A stretch of DNA of 64,000 nt from Gracilaria domingensis (Eukaryota > Rhodophyta > Florideophyceae > Gracilariales > Gracilariaceae), in the NCBI GenBank assembly GCA_022539475.1, contig VCMS01000167.1, forward strand, positions 1 to 64,000, read 5' to 3'. Positions 12,293 through 25,400 of the stretch are shown piece by piece. The notes beneath the pieces were generated by a model that saw nothing but the letters and a program-made list of their open reading frames with translations, searched no databases and had not been told where the DNA came from. Every line of letters begins with the position of its first letter. Positions within the stretch are counted from its first letter, which is position 1. The position numbers were made by a program, and so were the translations under genes.

Positions 12293-15253
12293 TCAACGAG
12301 TGTTCTTCGTCATACCATCGGCGGGATTTTCTTTACCCATAATCCAGCCAATGTCGCTTATTTCTTTCGATGAGTAAGCCTCTCGAGCCGCTTGTATGTC
12401 AATCATTAGTCGCTTTTCAGTCGTAGTAGTGTTCTTGATTAATGTCTTGAACACCAAATCACTGTCCGTGTACATAATCAGTGGTATGTGGCGGTCCAAC
12501 ATGTTTTCCAGTTCACGCGTCAGCAAGTATGCGAAGTCAAATGCGTCCGCAAACGCATATAATTCAGCGCCCATGACGGATCTAACCCTTCGACGACTGC
12601 GGTAGCTGGAGTAATGGATCAAGTTATGATGCCCACAATGATCAGACAAGGGTACCAGAAAGCCAAGTTGCGAATGGAGTGACGGAGTGTTTGCAAACAA
12701 ACTATCACTGTAGACCTTGATGCACAAGCTGTCCATGCTGAGCTGCTGCTGGATAATTTCTCGAGATGCGGTTGCGTGGATGCGGCGAATCAGATCATTC
12801 GTTTTTGTGATATGCGTCCGTCCGAACATCGATTCCGTCACTTGTGTTAACAGGTTAACAGAGGCAGCAATGTCTGGTCGTGTATGTATTAGCCAAGCGA
12901 GCTCTTGACGCTTCGATCGGAAGTCTATGAATGATGCGGAGTTTGGCAGAGCTTAGATGCGGGATGCAAATGGTTGTTGATGTAACTTGTAACCATTCTT
13001 ATACGGCGTGATCTCAATGCAAGCAAACTTAAACTTATTGCAAATGCGTGATTTGGAGTCAAACAGTTGCTCTGTTAGACGAGAGGACGTTTCGAATTCA
13101 CTGTTTCCGGTACTGATACTGTCATCGACATAAGCACCTGTTGCTCCGCCGAGCTTACTGTTGATAGTGCGAAAAAAAAGTGAAAGATCACCGGCTGTGG
13201 GCACCATCATTAAATCGTTGCGTAGGTGGTTTGCAAATGTTGCATTCCAATACTCCCCGGAATCCGTCAAACCGTACAGTGGTTTTAACAGCTTCAAAAC
13301 GTGGTTCTCGGATAGGCGGAATTACTCCGTCGGTCGTACGTATATGTCGCGCATCAGCTCTCCGGTGGACTGCAAATACGCCTGCGATACATCCTGCGAC
13401 CAAATTGGGTATCCAAACAATGCTGCAATTGCGATGAGTAGGCGAACAGACGACTGTTTCAGCGTAGCGCTGTTATGAACAAGCATATGTTTTTCATGAT
13501 CAGTGTGTCCTTGTACAATAAATCGAGCCTTGTAAACTTCATTATCGGTTTCCGTGTCCTTTATGCTAAGGGCAAATCGTCCGCCCATGATGTCGTGGCG
13601 CACGTTAGGGTCCAAATCTTCTCTGCAAACTACTTCATAGACGCCTCGTTTTGCAAGACCTGCGAGCTCCTCTGCTTTTGCATCATCGAAGAGCTGGAGT
13701 TTTCCACGTTTGTCCGAGGGGTGTAATATCTCCGTTATATGGACAGAGGAAGTCGAGTGGGACTTGAAGTAATTTAATCCCTGCACCAGGCGTTGTAGCT
13801 CTTGGTCATTGTGCTCTGATGGGCTGGGGATTACATGAGTGATATTGTAGTGCGCAAGTCTGCCATCAATGTCAACGGTGATGTCTTTTACGGCGACCTT
13901 GGAGGTTGGATAGGGGCCGTGCCAGTGTTTAATCTTCTCGTCGTAGACCAGCACGTTATCACCTGGGTCACGGAGGTACTTTGTGGCAGGTGGGAGGCGA
14001 CTGCGCAACGCTTGTTGGATTCGAAGCTTAGCAGTAATTGCGGCCATTTTGCTTCGTGCGGCTTCAAGCGTTCGCATGCGTTCTTCCTGGTTCTGCACCG
14101 ATGAAACTGGTGTGGGAAATCGCCGAAGTGTTCCGTACACTAGCAGAGATGGAACGAGACCCTCTGGACCCATTGTGTCATTCATCCCCTTTACGGCGTA
14201 GCGGAGTGCTAGTTCCCTGTCCAAGGATGGGCATGCGTCAGTGATGACTTTGAAGAGTCGCCGTAATGGGGCGTGATATCTCTCCCCAGCTCCGATGCTG
14301 TTGTGTGACTGTACGACGGAGAGCTGCAGTTGAATTCCATACTCGGCTGTGCTTTTCTCCCAATACTTCGATGTGAAAACTGATCCTCTGTCTCTGCATA
14401 CCGTAGAGGGAAAGCCGGTGTAGGTAGTCACCCATACTTCCATAAATGCGTCCCAGACATCTTCTGCTGATTCGCCCTTGAGTATGACAGCGTTTTGATA
14501 ATGGGTCTGCGTGTCGACTACATGGAGCACGGGAATGCCCTTCTTCTTGTGGAATTTTAGATACATCAAGTCAATGGCTACCTCCTGGTTGAAGTGTATA
14601 CTTTCCTCGGGTATAGAAACTCGGAAACGGAACGGACGAGATGAGTACTTGAGGCAGGACGCACAGTTCTTTGAGATTTCGTCAAGTGCTCGTTGCGTAT
14701 CGGGGGTGAGGTCCTGGGGCTTTGCGCGCTTGAGAGGTTTGTAGAGCTTCTCAGCTGAAGGGTGGAAAAAGTGTTTGTGTAGCTTTTGCAACTCTTTTCG
14801 GGTGAATAAAACTTCTTCTACGTTCTATTCGACGAACATGTGCCCATGCTTCCGTTTGAGAGGAAGAGACCATCCAATGTTGTGGTGCACAAGCTGGTTT
14901 GAAACATTGTTAGCATACAAGCCGTACGTGTCGAGTACTTCGAGTCCTATAAGGAACAGGATGTCGGCGTCTACTACATCAATGTCAAATGAGACAAACG
15001 TGCCATGAGGGGTAGGGAGTTGTGCTCGCATTTGACCGATGCTACAACAGTAACCATCACCGAACTTGAAGGTATAAGGTGACGGTTGAAGTTCCATCCG
15101 TGTGTTGAGAGCGTGGCAGTAGGCTTGGGCTTGAGCCTTTCCACAGACGGATCTGCGTGCCCCGGGGTCAATACATCCCCCTTCGAACACGTCGGAGCGA
15201 TACAGAGGAGGTTTGCTTCGTCGTATTCGAAAGTTGTGGAAAGCGAAAACCAA
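12293..15253 (-). pseudogene. Copia-C pol (protease region, integrase, RT, RNase H)
   Basis: Fossil pol of Copia-C. The integrase part has an HHCC zinc-binding N-terminus (HKHFFHPS...CASC) and a catalytic core with IDLMYL, CRDRGSVFTS and a Glu in SIGAGERYH. A long linker follows, then reverse transcriptase with YKARFIVQGH, SQDVSQAYLQ and YVDDSIS, and RNase H with GAELYAFADA and MYTDSDLVF. A protease-like segment lies at about 14825-15253. The integrase-before-RT order fixes it as Ty1/copia, and the sequence is far from families A and B. It is interrupted several times. Confidence 0.82.
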
Positions 15254-15357
15254 GCGAGAACTCTCTTTGGATCTGAGTTTGTCTGGTATTTCGCGCGACT
15301 TGTCAGGAGGTTCCCTGGGCCTAGTGGAGGGGAGCGAACGGCCAAGGCGGTCCCCGT

Positions 15358-17067
15358 TTAAAAACCCTCATCAGATGATGAGTTTTCCGTGGCATTCTCG
15401 GAACGGTTGCGAAGAGCTGAGTGTACGGCGGAAAGATTTGTTGGTATATCGCATATAGTTTCATCAGGGCTAGTGCGGTCCTCCAAATCTGCTTCGTCGC
15501 TTGACAGCAAAAGGGTTTCGACGAGCTGTCGGGCCACATCAGAATCATCGGCGTTGTCCACGAAGTTCACCCTTTTTGTCCGGTTCTGCCGCAGCCACGC
15601 TTTGGCTAACTGTCTGTTTCGTTTTATGAGGGCTTCGTTCCGTGGATGGGGGCAGGAATAAAGGCGCCAGTTGGTTTTCTGGCAGTTCCAGCAGACGTGC
15701 AGTACCGCGGGCATGTCTGCGATACGACGTGAGTTGCTCGTTTTGTATGATCTATTCCTGCGTACACCATCAGCTGGCTTGAATGAAGAGCCACTTACTG
15801 GGGTCCTTCCAAATCGTCCTGGTCCTGAAAAAAGTACTTCACGATCGTCTGGCTCTTCGACGTTGACGTTGACAGCCTTGGATGTCATATTTGGGCGGTA
15901 TTGTACGTCATCCGTGTCTCGTGACTCAGAGTTCAATCTCAGACGTCGTTCTCCTTCGGTTTATTTGCGTTCGTTGAATTCAGCGCTGAACAACTCCGAA
16001 CAAAGTTCTCAATACGCAAAGTGTCTGGATTCTGCCTGTTAAAGAGCATGGCGTGGCCAAGAGATTCCTTGGCATGATTGGTTGAGGAATTTCCTCTTAC
16101 GTTGATCAGTTCGGTCTTTTGTGTGTGACATAGGGGATAAACGGTCGATCTCTTTGATAAGACTGTCCAGAGCTTCTCTAGGGGGAAGGTCGGTCTTCAT
16201 GAAATCCGATAAATGCAAGGACTCAAGTTTCTTTGATATGTCTTCCCTGGTTGTTAGGAAAGAGTATCTATCATTGAACGCGCTTACTATAGTTCCCCAG
16301 GAGCGTATCTTGTCCCTCACATCCGTTTTGTAGAAATGCAAAGCATCTCCATGCAACGAGTAGTGCAGGTATTGAGCCCTTTCGTTTCCACGGAGCTTTT
16401 GGTCAGAGCAAAAATCCATGAAGGTAGAGATGTGATCACCCCAGTCTTCTTCGAGGTCTCCACAGAACTTGTCACGACGGGAACGATACTTAGATGCGAA
16501 GAAGGAGGATCTTTTGTTCTCATATGTGTCATCTCCATTCTGGTCGTTTTGAACAACCACCATGGGATCCCTTGCGGCGGTTGACAGTCCACCGGGCGCA
16601 GGTCCCGCAGCCGCTGGGGCTTCGGGTTCCTGGAGACGAAACGGGATTTGAGCCGGTGTCGTTGGAGCGTTTGTTGGAGAATACAGAACCACATCACCTC
16701 GGTGAACAGCATCAAAGTATTCCAATGCTTTTATGCGCTCTTCCTCGTACTCCTCATCTTTCCATATGGCTGCAATAACTCTCTTTCCTATCAGTGAGCC
16801 AGTCTCCGTATTGCGAGGTATGACGACGGATCTAGTTTCAAGTAAAACTCTGATGCGCTTTAGAATGTCATAGTGACTGACAATGTTGGGACTTGCTAGC
16901 TGCATTGGGCCAAGGTCTTCTCTAATAACATTCAGAAGATCATCGCCTTGTAGCGGTGGATCTGCTTTCATGTAGGAGGCAAATAGGCTTTCAAGACCGC
17001 GCTGCACATCGTTGTGAAGCAAGATAGTACCCCACGGTTTGAGTTGCTGCGAAGAGTCCGTATTCAT
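15358..17067 (-). pseudogene. Copia-C gag region
   Basis: Minus-strand gag of Copia-C. The 342-residue N-terminal part starts MNTDSSQQLKPWGTILLHND. Its middle (FCGDLEEDWGDHISTFMDFC...HYSLHGDALHFY) looks like the retrotransposon gag core found in copia and gypsy elements. A downstream frame at 15358-15936 has a Cys/His cluster (CWNCQKTNW...CPHPRN) that may be a zinc knuckle. The two pieces are in different frames, so the gene is broken or uses frameshifting. The match to a gag fold is by pattern only. Confidence 0.65.
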
Positions 17068-19517
17068 GACGAACGTTTGATTGTTGGAAAGGTGGTTGAT
17101 AGTCTTAATTCGCGAATGTCGACCAATTCAACACTTGTTGCTCTCAGTAAAAGACACGGGTCTTTTACCTGCTCACGGGAGCGACGAGTGAGAAACAAAC
17201 GCGGCCACTGACACAAGTCAGATGCTTTAGCAGTAGATAGTTTACTGTGCGACGGTAGTTTCTGCCACAGAAGAACGCGACTGAGAAGCAGTTATATCTC
17301 TAACAGGTATATAACTATCCGGCCCAATACAAACACTTGTCGATACACTATTGTCGATACACTATAGTGTATCGATAATAAGAAAGATGCAATGTTGACG
17401 TTTGATACTGGGCTGTGAGGGATTCTCAACAATGACCATGCACAGATTCACATAGTGCCAACACACTGTAATCCCTACACGACACCATAACAGTTACGTA
17501 CAAGCTCACCAACAACACTTCACCACAAACTCACTCCAATTCCTACGTCACCAACAACACCACACTGTAATCCCCTTGACACCGCATCAACTCTTCACCA
17601 TAGTGCCCAAGATACACCAAGCTGTCCTACATGTCCACGTACATACGTGTGTACCCTGTGCACCATATACAGCATGCCCAGTGTAATAGCTATACACGTG
17701 TACCCCGGAAACAACCCAATAGCGCCACAACACTTGTACGAACCACAATGCATATGACCATTTGCAGTAGCCAATCAGAAGCCCGTTTCACCTTGAGTTT
17801 GCGCAGAGGCGCATATGCGCTTTTCTAACGGCACCCTCCAAAACAGCCCATGCTCCCCAGCACTTTTGGTTTTCAGTGACAGCACAGGGTCAACATCCAA
17901 CAGCAACAGGTGGTTCGTCGGTTGAGTCATGTTGAGAACCGTTAGCAGGTTCATGGTCACTTTCATCACCAGAGCTGTCACCTGCAGTACCGTCGTCGAT
18001 GCCAACACTGCTTTCATTGCCTGGGTCAGGTGCGGTACCGTCGGCGATATGGTCCAACTCTTCATCAGTGCCACTTGGACTGTCACAGATATCATCAACA
18101 TTTACTTCGTCAACGACATCATCTGAGCAAGTACCATGAGAGTCTGAGCATGACTCAGAGTCAGAACCGTAGTCAGAGTCGGATGCACTTTCATCCTCCA
18201 TGTACTCCTCCAAATACTCAGCACCTGGGAACGAGTCATCATCGAATGTGACATGATGAGAGCGCATGATGCGCGGTATACCATCATCATCTCTAACAAG
18301 AATACCGAATACACCATGCTCCAGAGTATGCAAGTACACCCCCTCAAGTGCACGAGACTCGAACTTGGTTCCTACGACTATCTTCAGAACGAACGCAGCA
18401 CAACCGAACACACGCGCGTGCTTCAATGTGGGCCTTTTGCCAGTCACCAACGAGTACGGAGTGCTTTTTGTTGTTGAGTGCGGAACACGGTATCGCACAA
18501 ACTGTACATGTTTCAACGCAAACACCCACAAACATTCCGGTGGATTGGCCTGAATGAGCATAGGTCGAGCAGCTTCCTCCATGGTGCGATTGATGCGCTC
18601 GGCAATGGCGTTATGTTCTGGAGTGTACGGAGGTGAAAATGAAGTGTCCTCAAATGCATTGTTCGGATTTTCTTGCAATGCTATGTATTCTTTGGCGTCA
18701 TCAGAGTGCGGCTTCTTCACCACTGCTCCCCCAAGCTGCTTGAGCTTCTGCGCAACACCTTCACACACATCGTTGATCTCATTGCGATGTTTCATGAATC
18801 CAATGATAACGTAACGCGAGTGATCATCCACAAATGCTGATGCGTATTTAAACCTGTCCGGGAACGACAGAGTCAGTGGACCGATGATATCAGTGTGCAC
18901 TTTGTCACCAACCGACGATTCGCGAGCAAATGAACCAGGAAATGGGAGCTTGTGAGCCTTTCCAAGACGACATGGGTGACATACCTCCTCCATTTTCGTA
19001 AGAGTTGGCACACCATCTGCATGTTTGTGAACGACTTGTAAGTCTCTGAGGTTCATGTGCGCCAGTCGGCGGTGCCCCAGTTGTGTCAAAGCAGTCATCG
19101 ATGCCTTCAACGCGCAGTCCATCTCGACTTGGTTGGATACAAGATCGCGTTCGCTAGTGAAATGCTTCACAGGTTCTGGCAGAGTGTACAGTCCGGAACG
19201 TTTGTCGCGCTGTCCTGACCCAATGTGTAGACCATTATCATGGATGAGACAAACATCTGAGGAACGAAAACGGGATTCGATTTGTTTGTCGGCTAAGCAC
19301 CCCACGGAAACCAAGTTGTACTGCATGGAAGGAACCAAAAAGGCATCCGTGAGTCGCAAGTTCACATTGTCGAAAGGTAGAATCACATCGCCACGTTGAG
19401 TTGCAGACACACATGTCTTATCTGCAAGCTGTATGACACGCTCCTGCACATCATGAAGTGTACTTGGAACGAATGCTGAGGCCGAGTGAAAGTAGTGTGA
19501 GGTTGCGCCACTGTCTG

Positions 19518-21244
19518 TGTTGATGTTGGGTCATGGTCGAGTGCCTGTCAGTCCCTCAAGGGTGCTCCAAGTACTTGGAATACAAAGTTGCAGGGGAGCA
19601 TGGGCACTTTTGGGCACCCTCGCGCGAAAAGCGCATATGCGCCTCTCCGCTGTTGGAAGTCATGCTGTCACTGACATCAAGCAGTTGAGATGTGTGGAGT
19701 CTAGAATGGTACCTTGATACGTGAAACCGAGATTGATGTTGTTCTGTTTGGTATACTACGTTGCTGTGTGGTATACTCAGTATGGGTTGAACGTTTATGG
19801 CTACACTGGAACGCTATCGTTCAGCTGGGATGACCACAAGGTACAACGATGACAGGTTGTACAGTGGTCATGAAGTACAGGGTTGAAGGCTATGTATGTG
19901 CACACAAGGTACAGGTGGCAGCACTGTCAGTGTTGTGAAGTTTACACCATGTTTGAGTTGTGCTACATGCAAATGTGTGTGTATGGATGAATGGAACATG
20001 TTGCAGCTAAGTGACTGACGTCATGTGGTTTACAGGTACTTGTTGATGATGTGGGACTTGGGTATCTGGCACGTACACATTACGGTGTGGTGTACAGATT
20101 ACAGCGTGCCAGCAACACGTGAAGTGTGATGTGATGTTCCGTAAGCATGGCTGGTCATGATGGTGAGGTGTTGCATGGTGTGTATGCATGGTCGTGTTAC
20201 TATGGTGGGCTGTCATATTGTTGACTGCGTTGATGTGTGGTGCTCGTGGTGTGCTGTAGAAATGTGTCGGTACACTGTCAGGGACGTGCATGGCTACTAC
20301 ATTAGTGTGCATTGTTGTGCATTGTTGTGCACTGCTGTGCAGTAGTGTACGGAATTGTTGTGCACTGTTGTACACTGTTGTGCGTTGTTGTGCACTGCTG
20401 TTGTAAGCAGTTTAGCACTGTTACCATGTTATGTCTGTAGATGATTGGTAGTATTGAGTGTCTCTGGTTAGTGAGTTGCATGTTGGTCAGAGTTGGAGTC
20501 CCATGATGGAGTAGCGAAGAAGTGCTATATAGGTTGTGACTCAAGCACCTCCAAGTAAATCTGAGCCAGAGCTGGCGAACTTCCTTTCATTCCCCCCATC
20601 CTTCCTCATGTCAACTTTCCGATCCCAGCTATAACCTCTAACATCCGCAAACCCAACGTGATACTGCAATATGATTGGCTACTGCAAATGCGTGTATGCA
20701 ACGTAGTTTGGACAAGTGGTTCTGGCTGTATGGGCCAGGAGTGGCGGATGGCACAAGTGGTGCGCTGTGATTGGCTGGAGTCTGCTAGTGCTGGCCACTT
20801 ATGCAGTAGCTGAGAATGTGCGAATACAGGCTATAGTGGGCGGTTTTTGCAAGATGTGCGATTCTAGGCTATTGCGAAGGGTTTTGGAGCGAATGTGCGA
20901 TTCTGAGCTGCGCGAGGGGGTTTGATGCGCCGGATTGAAAATGTTGATTTTTTGGGGCTACTAATGGATCATGGAGTTAGCATTGGATTTGGCGCAGTTT
21001 GATTTAGTTGTTTTGAATTCGTATTGTGATTTGCGCGCGCTTTCGTTGTCAAGGTGTACACTTTGACAGCGTGTACTGTTCTGTCGCATGCAGCGACGGC
21101 GGCGGTGCGCGCTTAGTACTAGTAGGTTGCGATCGTCCCCGTTCACTAAACTCGGTCGAAGGCGGCCTAACCCCTTTCTTTGTCTTACCCATTTTGTTCA
21201 CATCTTTTTCCTTTCTACTTCTCTATCCTGCGTTCGTTGCGTTA
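19518..21244 (+). repeat. Solo Copia-B LTR, itself interrupted
   Basis: Copia-B LTR (TGTTGATG...GCGTTA) of 729 bp when the nested A-type LTR and its duplicated 5 bp are left out. It is flanked by GTCTG (19513-19517) and GCCTG (21245-21249), a target duplication with one difference, inside the protease motif of Copia-B copy 2. It is very close to the LTR at 26758-27486. A solo LTR here means that a Copia-B once inserted into another Copia-B and later recombined out. Confidence 0.9.
19651..20643 (+). repeat. Solo A-type LTR (subfamily A') nested in the Copia-B LTR
   Basis: 993-bp LTR from TGTTGGAAG to CTCTAACA with a perfect TCCGC target duplication (19646-19650 and 20644-20648). It is clearly related to Copia-A LTRs: shared GCTGTCACTG start region, a purine/pyrimidine-rich TGCACTGTTGTGC tract, TATATAGG near 20528, and a common 3' end ending in GCTATAACCTCTAACA. 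It is longer and diverged, so it represents a subfamily. Other members are at 37972-38838 and 34197-34614. Confidence 0.9.
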
Positions 21245-21840
21245 GCCTGCATAGGTGTCCATGTCTCTCTGTATAGGTGATAGAACCGTTGCGTTCTCCA
21301 TAGACATGCCCGCAATTTCGATCTTGGACGATTTAGCAGAAGACTTTACAGAGGTCTTGGGCTTATCCTTGGACTTGGATGATAACTTTTCCAGAATACT
21401 CTTAGGTAAATGGTTGTCAGGATTGTCTGGGTTCATAAAGCAACGGTCCTGGTTGTGTCCATCACGATCACAAAAGTTGCAGTGATGGCCACTCGAGCTA
21501 CCTGCAGCCAGTGCACGAGCAGTAGGAGCATCATCAGAGTCATTTCCATCACGATGATTTGCACTTGCAAAAGTACCAGACTGCCTTCCAGAACCTTTTC
21601 CTTTGTTTTTCTTGCGACTACGACTACGCCCAGTGGATATGTGGCGTGCGTTGTACTCGTCGATGAGTGTAGTAGCAACGTAGTCCCAAGTCAATTCGGA
21701 AATTTCCTTGGTGCGCAATGCGGCAGCGGTAGACTCCAAAGAGCTTTGGGGATCAATCGAAGCCAAGAGCATAGGAACCTTATGTGATTCTTGGATAGCA
21801 GCTTCCTTGCCCATCCGATCCAACTGTGAAAACAGAGCCG

Positions 21841-22446
21841 ACTGCGACAGGTACGCGTTGCGAACGAGCGAGCGAGCGAGCAAGCAGAAGGACGGCACTG
21901 ATTTCCCGCAAGCGACTAGCAGGGGCTAACTGGTGAACGCATATCTTTTGCTACTAACCTCCTTGGGACGTCTCGTAGGGATTGTGAAGCCCATCGCTCT
22001 GAAGTACGCAGAGCAGGGTAGGTCAAGAAGAATTCGTGCCTCACCTGGAGAGAGTAACCAGGGACCAGAGGTTCGGACCTCTGGGGTAACCGGATATTTA
22101 GATTCTGCCAGTGGACCCGCTTCTTCTTCTTCTTCTTCTTGTTTCCCGGTTGAGTTCTGTCTCACCCGTGAGTATACTCCAGGCGTCGAATACCCGAACT
22201 CCGCCTGTGATCCCGTACGGGACGCGTCCCGACGAGCGTTGTAGACCTGGTTACACGGTCTCCGCTGGCGCTCTCGCTGTTGAGTGTTGAGAATACTCCA
22301 CTCCAGCCTTTACCCTCTTTGTGTAACATAAGCATTGAGTCCCTCACTCTGCTTGTATTGTTGTTTGTCAAAGCTACTTTTGTGTTTCCCTCTTTGGTTT
22401 TCTACTTGGTTTCCTGGATCTGGTTGTATTCAGAACGAGTCTTTTA
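21841..22446. other. Unassigned spacer between two Copia-B remnants
   Basis: About 600 bp that I cannot match to any other part of the window. It includes a GCGAGC run (about 21860-21885), a TTC/CTT run (22122-22142) and several short inverted repeats such as CAGAGGTTCGGACCTCTG near 22068. The right part may be the leader of the plus-strand Copia-B that begins after it, but no LTR or primer-binding site was recognised, so this is only a guess. No gene is supported. Confidence 0.5.
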
Positions 22447-25400
22447 CAATGTAGGACTCGGAAAAGGAGGCGGAAACTAACTCTGGTGTGAAGATTCCCC
22501 GCTTTCATGGTAAGCGTGGTGAAGATTACTCTGGTGACATCGTCTTCGTGCTGCATGTCGTATCAAAGGTGTCTGGAATGTTGTTAACACGGATGCCGCG
22601 CAGTCCATGTCAACTGATACTACTGGTACTGATGGTCAAGGATCCTCTGTGGACGCCATTCGCACATTGGCTAAGCGTGAAAAGGCCTGTGGCATCATCA
22701 TTTGTGCACTTAGCGATGCTCCCTTGCGTGTAGTTATGGATGTGGATGACGATCCGGCACGAATGCTCAAGATGCTTGATGCACGTTATGCATCTAATCG
22801 AACGGTTTCCCGGATCGCGGTTCGGACTCAACTGTTCCGAATGTCGTACAATGGGCAGAATATGTCCGAGTATGTTGATCAATTTACTGCACTGTTCTCG
22901 CGGTTGGATCGCATGGGCAAGGAGGCTGCCGTTCCAGAAACTCATAAGGCCCCTATGCTCTTGGCTTCTATTGATCCGTAGAGTTCGTTGGAGTCAACTG
23001 CAGCCGCGTTGCGTACCAAGGAAATATCTGAACTGACTTGGGACTACGTTGCTACCACACTCATCGATGAGTACAATGCACGTCATATAACCTCTGGCCG
23101 TAGTCGCAGTCGCAAGAAGAACAGAGGAAAAGGTTCCGGAAGGCAGTCTGGTACCTCTGCAAGTGCCAACCATCGAGATGGAAATGACTACGATGATGCT
23201 CCCACTGCTCGTGCACTGGCGGCTGGCAGCACCAATGGTCATCACTGTGACTTTTGTGATCGTGATGGACACACCCAGGATCGATGCTACATGAACCCAG
23301 ACAATCCCGACAACCATTTGCCGAAGAGTATTCTGGACAAGTTGGCATTCACGTCCAAGGAGAAGCCCAAAACATCGTCAAAATCTTCCGGTAAATCGTC
23401 CAAGATCGAAATCGCGGGCATGTCTATGGAAAAGGCAACGGTTCTACCACCCACGAAAAGAGACATGGACACTTATGCAAATAGTGGAACGACCTCGCAC
23501 TACTTCCACTCGCCTTCTGCATTCGTTCCTAGCACACTGCATGACGTGGAGGAGCGTGTTATACAGCTCGCGGACAAGACCTGAGTGTCTGCAACTCAAC
23601 GTGGAGATGTGATTTTGCCTTTCGAGAACGTGAATCTACGTCTGACCGATGCGTTGTTGGTTCCCTCCATGGAGTACAACTTGGTTTCAGTGGGGTGCTT
23701 AGCCGACAAACAGATTGAATCTCGTTTCCGTTCTGCAGATGTTCGTCTGATTCATGACAATGGTCTGCACATTGGGTCAGGAAAGCGCGATAAACGTTCC
23801 GGACTGTACACTTTGCCGGAACCGATAGTGCATTTCACTCATGACCGCGCTCTTATCTCCAACTAAGTCGATTTGGAAAGCGCACTGAAGACCTCGATGA
23901 CTGCTCTAGCACAACTGTGGCAACGAAGACTAGCGCACATGAACCCGAGCGACTTGCAGGTTGTTCACAAAAATGCCGATGGTGTGCCTCGCCTGGCTGA
24001 AATGGAGGAGGTATGTCGGCCATGCCGTCTCGGAAAAGCACACAAACTACCGTTTCCTGGTTCATTCGTTCCTGAATCGTCAGTTGGTGACAAAGTGCAC
24101 ACTGATATCATCGGACCACTCACTCTGTCGTTCCCACAAAGGTTCAAGTATGCGTCGGCATTCGTGGATGACCACTCACGATATGTCCTCATTGGATTCA
24201 TGAAACATCGTAGCGAACTCAATGATGTGTATGATACTGTCGCGCAGAAGCTCAAGCAGCTTGGAGGAGTGGTTTTGAAGAAACTGCACTCGGATGACGC
24301 TAAGGAGTACATTGCGTTGCAAGACAATCCAGACAATGAATTCGAGGATACTTCTTTCTCACCTCCGTACACTCCAGAACACAACGCCATAGCCGAGCGC
24401 ATCAATCGTACCATGGAGGAAGCTGCTCAAGCTATGCTCATTCAGGCCAATCTACCGGAATGTTTGTGGGTGTTTGCGTTGAAACATGTACTGTTCGTGT
24501 GGAATCGTGTTCCACATTCAACTACTGGAAGCACTCCGCACTCGTTGATGACTGGCAACAGGCCGACGTTGAAGCACACTCGTGTTTTTGGATGTGCTGC
24601 TTTCGTACTCAAGATGATCGAAGGAACCAAGTTCGAGTCTCGTGCACTTGAGGGGGTGTACTTGCCGACTCTTGAGCATGGTGTGTTCGACATACTTGTT
24701 AGGGATGGTGATGGTATACCGCGCATCATGCGCTCTCGTCACGTCACCTTTGATGAGGATTCTTTCCCCGGTGCCGAATACTTGGAGGAGTACATGGAGG
24801 ATGAGAGTGCATCTGACACTGATTAAACTTCGGACCCCGAGTCATGCTCTGACTCCTACGGCTCTTGCTCAGGCGACCAAGTACACGAAGTGAATGTGGA
24901 CGACATTTGTGACACTCCGAGTGGCACTGATGATGAATCTGCGTTAGAATCTGACCCAACCGCCGAGGAAGCACCACCAGCACTGGGTAATGAGAGCAGT
25001 GATGATAGTGAGGAAAATATTGAAAGTGCCAGCTCTGGTGATGAAAGTGAGCATGAGCCTCCGAACAGCACAGATCACACGTCCACTGACAACATCGGCG
25101 AGTCTGCGGAGCCATCGCGATACCCGCAGCGCACGCGTCGTGCTCCGCGGAGGTGGTTTATGGCTGGATCTGCCACCACTTCTGCTGTTCAAGTGACGAC
25201 GAGTAATGAACCCACACTTAAGGAAGCAATGTCTGCGACGCCAATGGAGCAAAGCCTGTGGCGAGCAGACATCGAAGATGAGCTTGCATCACTTGAGTCC
25301 AAGAATACTTGGCGTGAGGACAAATCTCCTGCACAGCAACCACTCCCAACGCACATTGTTCTTAAGGTAATGCGTAATGCCGATGGCTCAGTCGAGCGCT

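Larger units (their letters stand above)
11876..17431 (-). mobile_element. Copia-C, complete-ended Ty1/copia element nested in a Copia-A LTR
   Basis: 5556-bp minus-strand element with two 315-bp LTRs (11876-12190 and 17117-17431, TGT...ACA ends) and a perfect 5-bp target duplication ATGAC (11871-11875 and 17432-17436). The interrupted Copia-A LTR reads straight through once the element is taken out of view. By eye the LTRs differ at about 18 of 315 positions (about 94% identity), so it is of moderate age and clearly older than Copia-A copy 3. Parts in order are gag, zinc-knuckle region, protease region, integrase, reverse transcriptase and RNase H. It is broken, with about five breaks. It shares no obvious sequence with families A and B. 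Confidence 0.92.
5958..17902 (-). mobile_element. Copia-A copy 2, with two nested insertions
   Basis: Minus-strand Copia-A element. Its 5' LTR spans 11564-17902 and is split by Copia-C (11876-17431). It is followed by the leader (10299-11563), gag-protease-integrase (7976-10298), a solo Copia-A LTR lodged in pol (7190-7975), and reverse transcriptase/RNase H down to the centre of the inverted repeat. No 3' LTR is present. The element is broken by two insertions and the loss of its 3' end. The surviving gag-to-integrase frame is open, so the insertions look fairly recent. On the right it abuts a Copia-B pol, into which it probably inserted. Confidence 0.82.
17903..21840 (-). mobile_element. 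Copia-B copy 2, truncated at both ends, with nested LTRs
   Basis: Minus-strand Copia-B remnant. Gag C-terminal part lies at 21245-21840, with a CCHC knuckle (CNFCDRDGHNQDRC). Protease-integrase sequence lies at 17903-19512, with SGATSHYF, GKAHKLPFPG, HTDIIGPLTLSF, the integrase DD stretch and EHNAIAERINRT. The two are parted by a solo LTR insertion (19518-21244). RT and RNase H are missing because the Copia-A 5' LTR begins at 17902. The N-terminal part of gag is missing beyond about 21840. Apart from these losses and the insertion the surviving frames are mostly open. Confidence 0.85.

Noticed and set aside
11876-17431. Copia-C as a gypsy-type or retrovirus-like element
   Set aside because: Integrase precedes reverse transcriptase and no envelope-like frame is present, so it is Ty1/copia.
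22447-22500. A primer-binding site for Copia-B
   Set aside because: No 5' LTR was found upstream of gag in this copy, so the place where the site should lie cannot be fixed.
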